Assembly: GCA_027037025.1 (NCBI GenBank)
Contig: JALWBS010000020.1
Location: 1 to 13,702, forward strand
DNA: 13,702 bases
Reading direction: 5' to 3'
DNA from: Desulfurococcales archaeon
GTDB taxonomy: Archaea; Thermoproteota; Thermoprotei_A; Sulfolobales; Ignisphaeraceae
The position numbers and the translations under genes are program-made. Positions 8,855-13,702 of the stretch are shown piece after piece (positions within the stretch are counted from its first letter, which is position 1; each line of letters opens with the position of its first letter). The notes under the pieces are model-generated. The model saw only the letters and a program-made list of their open reading frames with translations. It had not been told where the DNA came from and did no database searches.

Positions 8855-8875
8855 ATGAACGTGCTGAACGGCGCG

Positions 8876-8934
8876 AGACGATGATGAATCACCTATCGAC
8901 TGAGACATGATGATTCCCGGGACTCTCTGAAACC
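8876..8934 (+). ncRNA. C/D box sRNA 1 (2'-O-methylation guide)
   Basis: Archaeal C/D sRNAs assemble with L7Ae, Nop5 and fibrillarin and direct 2'-O-methylation of the target base paired to the fifth guide base before box D or D'. The boxes in order: C ATGATGA 8881-8887; guide 8888-8899 (ATCACCTATCGA); D' CTGA 8900-8903; 3-nt spacer; C' ATGATGA 8907-8913; guide 8914-8926 (TTCCCGGGACTCT); D CTGA 8927-8930. All four boxes are perfect and the guides are 12 and 13 nt, the classic archaeal plan. The predicted targets contain TCGATAGGTGAT and AGAGTCCCGGGAA, with the T at position 5 methylated (as U) in each; I could not place them in rRNA or tRNA. The ends are estimated from the boxes. Confidence 0.85.
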
Positions 8935-8946
8935 ATTGACACGACC

Positions 8947-8960
8947 CATCCGCGCGGATG
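8947..8960. repeat. 14-bp perfect palindrome between two convergent guide RNAs
   Basis: CATCCGCGCGGATG equals its own reverse complement. It lies between the 3' ends of sRNA 1 (plus) and sRNA 2 (minus). As RNA it could fold into a short GC-rich hairpin on either strand, so a processing or termination signal is conceivable; a protein binding site or chance are alternatives. Confidence 0.4.
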
Positions 8961-8985
8961 CAGGATCGTGCTCCCAGTGCATGAC

Positions 8986-9050
8986 GACGTCAGCGAAGGA
9001 CCACCTCTTCATCTGGCTTCCGCACAGGTCCCGGGGTATCTCATCATCTA
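8986..9050 (-). ncRNA. C/D box sRNA 2, less canonical
   Basis: Read on minus: C ATGATGA 9047-9041; 13-nt guide 9040-9028 (GATACCCCGGGAC); D' as CTGT 9027-9024, one base off CTGA; an 11-nt spacer; C' as ATGAAGA 9012-9006, one base off; 12-nt guide 9005-8994 (GGTGGTCCTTCG); D CTGA 8993-8990. Terminal C and D boxes are perfect and only the internal pair is degenerate, as is common in archaea, but the spacer is longer than the 3 nt of its neighbours. A TATA-like GCTAAATAGC lies 26 nt before the expected 5' end. It starts about 42 nt after the stop of the prenyltransferase gene on the same strand, so read-through could also make it. The D guide predicts the target CGAAGGACCACC. Ends are estimated. 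Confidence 0.65.
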
Positions 9051-9070
9051 GTCTAGCGTTCCCGAAGAGT

Positions 9071-9082
9071 AGCTATTTAGCT
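9071..9082 (-). promoter_or_regulatory. TATA-like element for C/D sRNA 2
   Basis: The minus strand reads AGCTAAATAGCT through this position, centred near 9076. A start 26 nt downstream would fall at about 9050, three bases before the C box of sRNA 2. It lies just after the stop codon of the prenyltransferase gene. Confidence 0.45.
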
Positions 9083-9091
9083 TCGCGCTCC

Positions 9092-9949
9092 CTAAGCGAG
9101 CTGCACGAGCGAGGTGGGGGCACCGAACAGAAACGCCAGGAGGCCGAAGACGAAGGACAGCTTCATTAACCTCGTAGCTCTCCACGCGTTCTCAGGCCTT
9201 AGATCCCTCGCCTTGGCGAGCGCCACAACTATGGTTAGATCGGTTCCAATGGCTGCCAGAACCATGTAGACGATGTTGAAATGCAGCGCTAGGAAGGGTA
9301 GAGGGCTCACAGCTATCAACGCTGCGAGAACGCCCGTGGCCGCTGCGTAAGCTACGCGGGGACCGTATACCGTCGCCAACGTCCTGACCCCGTGCTTAGC
9401 ATCACCCTCCACGTCTTCGAGGGACTTCAGAAACTCTCGTCCTAGTATCAGTAGGTAAGCATAGATGGCGGGAAGCACCGCGGCGTAGGCGTGGTTCGTC
9501 GCCAACCCCCCGTAGATGATGTTGAGCGCGCTCAGCAGCGCTATGGTGTTGTTTCCGAGGAGGAGCCTCTTCTTGAGGTTAGCCGAGTACAGAAACAAGA
9601 GGATCGTGCATACCGCAGCGACAGCTACGCATGGAAGAGGTAGTAGAAGCGATATCCCTAGCCCCGTTAACGCCAAGACGAAGAACCCTACGAGGGCTTC
9701 GCGCGGAGATATCCTTCCAGAGGGTATAGGCCTCCACGGTTTGTTGATGCTATCTATGTCCCTATCGAAGTAATCGTTTATCACGTTTCCCGCAGCACCT
9801 ATGCAGAACGACGATAAGAATAGTGCGATGCCATCCCTGAGCGAAGACCCTCCGCTTAGAACGTAGCCAACGATCGATGCCAAGCCTATGGATAGAGCGT
9901 TGCCTATCCTCACGAGCTCTAGCCATGCCCGAAGCCTCGATGAGTTCAT
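9092..9949 (-). CDS. UbiA-family prenyltransferase, probable digeranylgeranylglyceryl phosphate synthase
   Basis: In archaea this membrane enzyme adds the second geranylgeranyl chain to geranylgeranylglyceryl phosphate, the second ether-bond step of membrane lipid synthesis. From the ATG at 9949 it has 285 residues, normal for the family, with about eight to nine hydrophobic segments. The first Asp-rich motif is NDYFDRDID (N58, D59, D62, D66) followed by NKPWRPIPSG; YSANLKKRLLLGN follows, and the second is EDVEGDAKHG (D179, D183), both binding the magnesium-diphosphate of the donor. A GTG at 9958 is in frame, but GGTG (9959-9956) sits 6 nt before the ATG and acts as its ribosome binding site, so I prefer 9949. 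Guide RNA genes on the same strand lie on both sides. Another UbiA prenyltransferase role is possible but less likely in this length and motif context. Confidence 0.9.
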   Translation of the reverse strand: MNSSRLRAWLELVRIGNALSIGLASIVGYVLSGGSSLRDGIALFLSSFCIGAAGNVINDYFDRDIDSINKPWRPIPSGRISPREALVGFFVLALTGLGISLLLPLPCVAVAAVCTILLFLYSANLKKRLLLGNNTIALLSALNIIYGGLATNHAYAAVLPAIYAYLLILGREFLKSLEDVEGDAKHGVRTLATVYGPRVAYAAATGVLAALIAVSPLPFLALHFNIVYMVLAAIGTDLTIVVALAKARDLRPENAWRATRLMKLSFVFGLLAFLFGAPTSLVQLA

Positions 9950-9990
9950 ATGAAGCACCCTACTCGGTGCGCTTCTCGTTCTGCGCAGAC

Positions 9991-10000
9991 TAATAAATGA
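9991..10000 (-). promoter_or_regulatory. TATA box of the UbiA-family gene
   Basis: The minus strand reads TCATTTATTA. A start 26 nt downstream would be near 9969, giving a leader of about 20 nt that contains the GGTG ribosome binding site before the ATG at 9949. It lies directly behind the 3' end of C/D sRNA 3. Confidence 0.5.
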
Positions 10001-10007
10001 GGCTCCA

Positions 10008-10064
10008 CGACTCAGTCAAAGGGGTCTTCATCACGGGTCAGACGATGGCGATATCATCACGCTA
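10008..10064 (-). ncRNA. C/D box sRNA 3 (2'-O-methylation guide)
   Basis: Read on minus: C GTGATGA 10060-10054; 12-nt guide 10053-10042 (TATCGCCATCGT); D' CTGA 10041-10038; spacer CCC; C' GTGATGA 10034-10028; 12-nt guide 10027-10016 (AGACCCCTTTGA); D CTGA 10015-10012. All four boxes match the consensus and both guides are exactly 12 nt, so this is the most textbook of the set. The predicted targets are ACGATGGCGATA (methylated at the T, position 5) and TCAAAGGGGTCT (methylated at the A, position 5). I could not identify the target RNA. The TATA-like GGAATAAATC at 10097-10088 is at the right distance for a start near 10065. The ends are estimated from the boxes. Confidence 0.9.
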
Positions 10065-10087
10065 ACTCGCGGTTTATTGGATTAGCC

Positions 10088-10097
10088 GATTTATTCC
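10088..10097. promoter_or_regulatory. TATA-like element between C/D sRNA 3 and the disulfide oxidoreductase operon
   Basis: It reads GATTTATTCC on plus and GGAATAAATC on minus. On minus it would start sRNA 3 near 10065; on plus it would start an mRNA near 10118, just before the GGAGATG ribosome binding site of the gene at 10133. A second copy of the core, TTTATT in GGTTTATTGG at 10071-10080, is an alternative for the plus direction. Confidence 0.4.
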
Positions 10098-10132
10098 CCT
10101 ATAGAGTGTGGTTATATGCTTGGAGATGCTGA

Positions 10133-10825
10133 ATGGGTTACGAGCTAGATCCCTGGATAAAGGAGATGTTCATCTTTAGGAAAAGCCCTGAGACCATCAC
10201 CGCGCTCAGAGATGCGCTGAAGGAGCTCCGAAACGAGGTTAGGATATGGCTGTTCACCACGCTTAGAGATTGCTGGACCTGTAGAGAGACCGAGAAACTC
10301 GTTGAGACCATAGAGGAAGTAGCTCCTCCGAAGAGGGTCAAGGTCTTCAAGCTCGTTAGGGAGAGAGATTCGGACGTGTTCCGCTTCATGTCCATCGATC
10401 GGGTACCCACGATCGTCCTCGCCGACGGTGCGATCAGATACATCGGGATGCCTGCGGGGGAGGAGCTGAAGGGCTTTGTAGAGACCATTGTCCGTATAGG
10501 GACTGAAGACGTTGGACTCAGCAAAACCACGGTCGATAAGCTCGCAGAGATCAGCGAGAGGATCGTTATAGACGTGATAGTCACTCCCCCCTGCCCCTAC
10601 TGCCCATACGCAGCTTTCCTAGCGAACATGTTTGCATATGCCTCGAAGAGATTCGGCAAGGGCACTATCGTATCGAGGATAATCGAAGCTTTCGAGAACC
10701 CCGATATAGCGGATGCGTACGGCGTAACCACAGTCCCCGTGATCGCCATCAACGGCCGCGTCGTCTTCGTTGGACCCCCCTCTGAGGAGATGCTTCTAAT
10801 GGCATTGCTTCGAGAAGTTGGGTAG
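10133..10825 (+). CDS. pdo: Protein disulfide oxidoreductase (two thioredoxin folds)
   Basis: PDO is the cytosolic dithiol-disulfide exchange enzyme typical of thermophilic archaea, where intracellular disulfides are common. The 230-residue length fits the family. The N-terminal fold carries C47-W-T-C50 with cis-Pro P92 in RVPTIVL; the C-terminal fold carries C154-P-Y-C157 with cis-Pro P202 in TVPVIAI. CPYC is the usual C-terminal site; CWTC is an unusual N-terminal site (members I know have motifs such as CQYC). There is no signal peptide. The ATG at 10133 follows GGAGATG (10122-10128) at 4 nt. The metallo-hydrolase gene starts 2 nt after its stop, so the two form an operon. Confidence 0.93.
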   Translation: MGYELDPWIKEMFIFRKSPETITALRDALKELRNEVRIWLFTTLRDCWTCRETEKLVETIEEVAPPKRVKVFKLVRERDSDVFRFMSIDRVPTIVLADGAIRYIGMPAGEELKGFVETIVRIGTEDVGLSKTTVDKLAEISERIVIDVIVTPPCPYCPYAAFLANMFAYASKRFGKGTIVSRIIEAFENPDIADAYGVTTVPVIAINGRVVFVGPPSEEMLLMALLREVG

Positions 10826-10827
10826 AG

Positions 10828-11565
10828 ATGAAGCTCGTTTTCCTAGGGTGTGGAAGCTGGGTATCACCACCGCATCTGATCGGTATGGGGATAGCGGTAG
10901 TTGATAGAGATAAGTACGTTCTGCTAGACTGCGGCCCCAACATTCCGGAGAACCTCGTGGGGTGCGGGCTAAGCCACCTCGATCCTATAGCGGTTGTGGT
11001 CACCCATATGCACGGAGACCACGTCTTAGGGCTACCCACGTTCCTAATGTGGCTGAGGTTTCGTAGAGCGGGGCGCAAGGTGAAGATCGTTGGAACGAAG
11101 CCTATGCTGGACTCCATCGACAGACTTCTGGAGCTCGTCGGAGCTCCTCGATCTTCTGTAGCCGAATTCGTTGAGATCGATCCGGAGAGGGAGATCGAGA
11201 TCGAGGATTTTAGGGTAGTGCTTCGCGAGGCTAAGCACACGGTGTACAGCCTTATCGCGAAGATTTGCCGTGGCGATGAGTGCGTAGCTTATGCCTGCGA
11301 TACCGCCCCCTTCGATGAGCTTAAGGAGTTTGCGAAAGGCTGCAAAGTCCTCGTGTACGAATGCAGTGGTATCGATAGGGAGGAGATGCATCGCATAGGG
11401 CATTCAACGCCTCTCGATGCCGTAGAGATCGCTAAGAGCTGCGGCGTTAAGGTGCTTGCCCTCGTTCACCCGGGCTTCGAGCCCATAACATTGGGTGGAG
11501 CGGGGAGCTTGGGGTTCAAGGTCGTTGTTCCTTACCCGTGCTACGAGGTCGAGGTAAGGGGATGA
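10828..11565 (+). CDS. RNase Z-like metallo-beta-lactamase fold hydrolase
   Basis: This is a two-zinc hydrolase with all the ligands of the RNase Z group: H60-x-H62-x-D64-H65 in THMHGDHVLGLP, H137 in KHTVYSL, D158 in ACDTAP and H214 in ALVHPG, plus H192 in GHSTPLDAVEIA, which matches the conserved His of RNase Z. RNase Z trims the 3' ends of tRNA precursors. At 245 residues it is shorter than typical archaeal RNase Z, and the middle (about residues 90-115) looks too short to hold the flexible arm that grips tRNA, so a tRNA-independent phosphodiesterase role is possible. Eleven cysteines is many for a cytosolic enzyme and fits the neighbouring disulfide oxidoreductase. The start ATG is 2 nt after the upstream stop (translational coupling). 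Its TGA stop (11563-11565) lies within the C box of a guide RNA. Confidence 0.85.
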   Translation: MKLVFLGCGSWVSPPHLIGMGIAVVDRDKYVLLDCGPNIPENLVGCGLSHLDPIAVVVTHMHGDHVLGLPTFLMWLRFRRAGRKVKIVGTKPMLDSIDRLLELVGAPRSSVAEFVEIDPEREIEIEDFRVVLREAKHTVYSLIAKICRGDECVAYACDTAPFDELKEFAKGCKVLVYECSGIDREEMHRIGHSTPLDAVEIAKSCGVKVLALVHPGFEPITLGGAGSLGFKVVVPYPCYEVEVRG

Positions 11566-11615
11566 AGATTCCTTGCAGTAGCTGATCCATGATGATCCTC
11601 GTGAGGGCTGACCCT
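11558..11615 (+). ncRNA. C/D box sRNA 4, begins over the stop codon of the RNase Z-like gene
   Basis: Boxes on plus: C ATGAAGA 11562-11568 (one base off the consensus); 13-nt guide 11569-11581 (TTCCTTGCAGTAG); D' CTGA 11582-11585; spacer TCC; C' ATGATGA 11589-11595; 12-nt guide 11596-11607 (TCCTCGTGAGGG); D CTGA 11608-11611. Three boxes are perfect and the spacings match sRNAs 1 and 3. It fills the whole 48-nt gap between two convergent genes, and the C box contains the upstream TGA stop codon. No TATA-like sequence is visible at the right distance inside the upstream coding region, so it is probably processed from the operon mRNA. The second guide is partly self-complementary, a mild argument against it. 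The predicted targets are CTACTGCAAGGAA and CCCTCACGAGGA. Ends are estimated. Confidence 0.75.
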
Positions 11616-12345
11616 AGGGCTGAGGAAAGAAATTCGTGGATGAAGCTACTTTCCTTAGCTCTATCTCCACAACATCGCCGCTGGTTTTGGCACTCATCGA
11701 GTATATGCCGAAGGATGGTATGTGTATCGCGGTATGCAATCTACCGCGAAGAATAGAGCTGAGCTCCGAGATTATGGATTCAGAGAACCCGTTGATTCTA
11801 TTAAACAAGTCTCGGTACTCAAGATTCGTTCCGTAGAGTCTTCTATGCACTTCCTCAAGGGTCTTTTCATCGCTTAGCGTTACCTTACCAACGTTTCTAG
11901 CTACGACGAAAGCTACGGCTAGGAGAGCTACAGCGATTACCAGCAGAACGATCGTGACGAGGGTTCCCATGGGAACGAAGCCGTTGAGGAGGAGTAGGGC
12001 TATCGAGGCTAGCACTGTGGCTATCAACCTCATCCTGTTCTTAACCTCTGAGAGGACGCTCAGCATCAAGAGGAAGGTCATGCGGGTCGCGCTAACCTTA
12101 GCGCTCGAGCCCAGCTGGGGCATCGATATGGATAGGTACACCCGGTTCTTGAAGCTATACATGTAGGCTCTCGAAGACCTCGACCCCATTCTCATCCTTA
12201 GGCTTATTTGAGTAGCGCTGACCAACGTTCGAAAGAGTTTTCTGCATATGTTCAGCACTAGCACCTCGCTACTAGCACCGAGAAGCTTCGACCTCATGAA
12301 TCTCGCCGAAACTAGCTCTGAGCTTCTCTCTTCGGCGAGACGCAA
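11614..12345 (-). CDS. Hypothetical membrane protein with two transmembrane helices
   Basis: I do not recognise this 243-residue protein. Its first 105 residues are basic and rich in Ser, Arg and Met with short hydrophobic stretches; two strong hydrophobic helices follow (about 107-121 and 127-149) joined by a short turn; the last 90 residues are soluble and charged, with a helical stretch (about 155-200) and a final beta-like segment. A helical hairpin with both ends in the cytoplasm is the simplest topology. The TTG at 12345 has GGTG 4 nt upstream and a TATA-like TTAAGCTTAG about 30 nt upstream; ATGs at residues 17 and 105 are alternatives, and the last would leave just the helices and tail. 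The lack of strong codon-level overlap on the other strand supports it being real. It is divergent from the TldD gene and converges on C/D sRNA 4. Confidence 0.6.
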   Translation of the reverse strand: MRLAEERSSELVSARFMRSKLLGASSEVLVLNICRKLFRTLVSATQISLRMRMGSRSSRAYMYSFKNRVYLSISMPQLGSSAKVSATRMTFLLMLSVLSEVKNRMRLIATVLASIALLLLNGFVPMGTLVTIVLLVIAVALLAVAFVVARNVGKVTLSDEKTLEEVHRRLYGTNLEYRDLFNRINGFSESIISELSSILRGRLHTAIHIPSFGIYSMSAKTSGDVVEIELRKVASSTNFFPQP

Positions 12346-12370
12346 TAAGCACCATCTAGATCCGCCAACC

Positions 12371-12394
12371 CTAAGCTTAAAGCATATTTCTATA
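12371..12394. promoter_or_regulatory. Divergent promoter region for the membrane protein and TldD genes
   Basis: An AT-rich block holds two TATA-like elements. TTAAGCTTAG (minus, 12380-12371) would start the membrane protein mRNA near 12350. CATATTTC (plus, from 12384) would start the TldD mRNA near 12413, right at the GGTG that serves as ribosome binding site. Assigned from composition and spacing only. Confidence 0.4.
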
Positions 12395-12424
12395 CAGCGC
12401 TAACCTCCTCCCGGTGCATCTCCG

Positions 12425-13702
12425 TTGGAAGAGGTCCTCTTGAAGGCTATCGATACTGCGCTGTCTAAGGGAGCTACCTATGCTGAAGCGAGGTACCACG
12501 AGATCAACGAGTTCGGTATCATTGTGAGGAACGGTGGGGTGATAGGGGTAGGAGGTGGGCTCAGTAAGGGCATAGCTATCCGCGTACTGTACAAAGGTGT
12601 TCTAGCGTTCGCTGCAACGACCGATCTAAGCACTGAAGGTGTTCTCAGAGCGGTGGACGAGGCTCTGTCTCGAGCTAGGGCCCTGAGCTACACACCCCTT
12701 GGCAAAACCCCCGTCGAGAGACTCTCTCCAGCAAAGATAGGGCGGGCTAGGTACTCCAACGTCGTTAAGAAGCCCCTTGACTCCATGGACATCGATGAGA
12801 AGCTTAGGTTGCTCAAGGAGCTCCACGCCTCGGCGAAGGAGGGCGTTAAGGAGTGCAAGCTCGCGACAACCGCTATCGAGTACACGGAGCAGGTGGAGCG
12901 CAAGATCGTGATGAATAGCGATGGTGGCTACGTCGATAGCGAGATAACGAGGGTTGCGACGCAATGCAACCTGGTGTTAGCGCATCCACAGAAGGGTACT
13001 GCGAACAGGTTCTTTGGGCTCGGAGCATCGTCAGGTCTAGAGGTTTTGAAGGAGTGGGATCTGCATGCGAGGTTCAGGGAGGAGGCGCAAGCTCTCGATA
13101 ACGTGCTGAGCCGAGGGATTGAACCACCGAAGGAACCTGTACCCGTTGTTATCGGGAGCGAGGTAGTTGGGTTGATAGTGCACGAAAGCTGTGGTCATCC
13201 AATGGAGGCTGATCGTGTATGGGGACGCGAAGCCGCTCAAGCGGGCGAGTCCTTTGTTAAGACCAGGGGTGTGAAGCTCGGGGATAGGATAGGGAATGAG
13301 CTAGCTACCGTGATAGACGATCCCACGATTCCTAACAGCTTCGGGTTCTACCTGTACGACGATGAGTGCGTAGCCGCTAGGCCAAGGTACATATATCTGA
13401 AGGGCGTGCTGAACGAGTTCTTGCACAATAGGTGGAGCGCCTCTATCTTCAACACCGAGAGCAACGCAGCTGCTCGAGCCAAAGACTTTAGCAGCGAGCC
13501 CATCCCGCGCATGTCCACTACCTACCTCGAGCCAGGGAACCAAAAGTTCGAGGAGCTGTTGGAAGGGATAAAGCTGGGGGTCTTCGTGAAGAGCTACATG
13601 GAGTGGAACATAGATGACGAACGATGGAGTCAGAGGTACGTTGGCCTCGAAGCGTATCTGATAAGAAATGGCGAGCTAAGTGAACCTATTAGGAACCCCG
13701 TG
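12425..13702 (+). CDS. tldD: TldD family metalloprotease, partial at the right edge
   Basis: TldD is the zinc-bearing subunit of the TldD/TldE (PmbA) protease, which degrades unfolded or modified peptides and in bacteria trims microcins and CcdA. The 426 residues visible cover most of a protein of about 450-470. The metal and catalytic motif H253-E-x-x-x-H257 (HESCGHPMEAD) is intact, which marks it as TldD and not the metal-free TldE. Further family hallmarks are the N-terminal AEARYHE segment and PRMSTTYLEPGN near residues 360-371. The third zinc ligand, a C-terminal cysteine, lies beyond the window. The TTG at 12425 is chosen because it starts the first helix in register and has GGTG (12413-12416) 8 nt upstream; no ATG lies nearby in frame. 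A TldE/PmbA partner is likely to follow. Confidence 0.93.
   Translation, partial: MEEVLLKAIDTALSKGATYAEARYHEINEFGIIVRNGGVIGVGGGLSKGIAIRVLYKGVLAFAATTDLSTEGVLRAVDEALSRARALSYTPLGKTPVERLSPAKIGRARYSNVVKKPLDSMDIDEKLRLLKELHASAKEGVKECKLATTAIEYTEQVERKIVMNSDGGYVDSEITRVATQCNLVLAHPQKGTANRFFGLGASSGLEVLKEWDLHARFREEAQALDNVLSRGIEPPKEPVPVVIGSEVVGLIVHESCGHPMEADRVWGREAAQAGESFVKTRGVKLGDRIGNELATVIDDPTIPNSFGFYLYDDECVAARPRYIYLKGVLNEFLHNRWSASIFNTESNAAARAKDFSSEPIPRMSTTYLEPGNQKFEELLEGIKLGVFVKSYMEWNIDDERWSQRYVGLEAYLIRNGELSEPIRNPV

Noticed and set aside
8826..8888. Open frame upstream of the CHAT-like gene with basic residues that would suit an N-terminal anchor
   Set aside because: There is no ATG, GTG or TTG codon between the stop at 8889-8891 and the TTG at 8825, and the stretch overlaps the start of sRNA 1.
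8936..9169. 77-codon open frame on plus
   Set aside because: It runs across sRNA 2 and into the 3' end of the UbiA-family gene on the other strand and has no recognisable protein features.
11589..11643. Guide RNA read as C 11589, D' 11608, C' CTGAGGA 11620, D near 11640
   Set aside because: No proper D box is found (only ATGA). Taking 11589 as C' and 11608 as D, with C at 11562 and D' at 11582, gives far better boxes and spacing.
1..13702. CRISPR arrays, insertion sequences, tRNA or rRNA genes
   Set aside because: I saw no regular spaced repeats, transposase motifs, terminal repeats, tRNA arms or rRNA-like blocks.

Overview
The window comes from a hyperthermophilic archaeon, most likely of the Thermoproteota/TACK side. 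The evidence is a reverse gyrase (the hallmark protein of hyperthermophiles), a UbiA-family enzyme of the kind that makes archaeal ether lipids, a two-site protein disulfide oxidoreductase, TATA-type promoters with short leaders, GGTG-type ribosome binding sites before ATG and TTG starts, and four archaeal C/D box guide RNAs. I cannot name the genus.

Layout. Positions 1-4739 (minus) hold nearly all of an unusually long reverse gyrase, cut at the left edge close to its C-terminus. Upstream of it on the same strand (4795-6255) is an XPD/Rad3-like iron-sulfur helicase. On the plus strand, 6503-8166 holds an alkaline-phosphatase-superfamily phosphohydrolase followed by acylphosphatase. Converging on these is a membrane-anchored protein of unknown role (8151-8825, minus) with a His-Gly/Cys arrangement like CHAT or caspase-type cysteine peptidases. 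Then comes an RNA-rich stretch around the lipid prenyltransferase gene (9092-9949, minus): guide RNAs at 8876-8934 (plus), 8986-9050 (minus) and 10008-10064 (minus). A plus-strand operon (10133-11565) encodes a protein disulfide oxidoreductase and an RNase Z-like metallo-hydrolase; a fourth guide RNA (11558-11615) begins over the stop codon of the latter. A two-helix membrane protein of unknown role (11614-12345, minus) and a TldD-type metalloprotease (12425 to the right edge, plus) diverge from a shared promoter region.

How it works together. This is mostly housekeeping: DNA topology and repair at high temperature, disulfide formation, ether-lipid synthesis, and RNA modification. The least expected content is the set of four C/D box sRNAs within 2.7 kb. 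Three show the canonical plan of C box, 12-13 nt guide, CTGA, 3-nt spacer, C' box, 12-13 nt guide, CTGA. None appears as a gene in an ORF-based reading. They sit in almost every short gap between 8.8 and 11.6 kb, two or three have a TATA-like element at the right distance, and one seems to be carved out of an mRNA 3' end. The membrane protein at 8151-8825 and the roughly 1.6-thousand-residue reverse gyrase are the other two items that deserve a second look.
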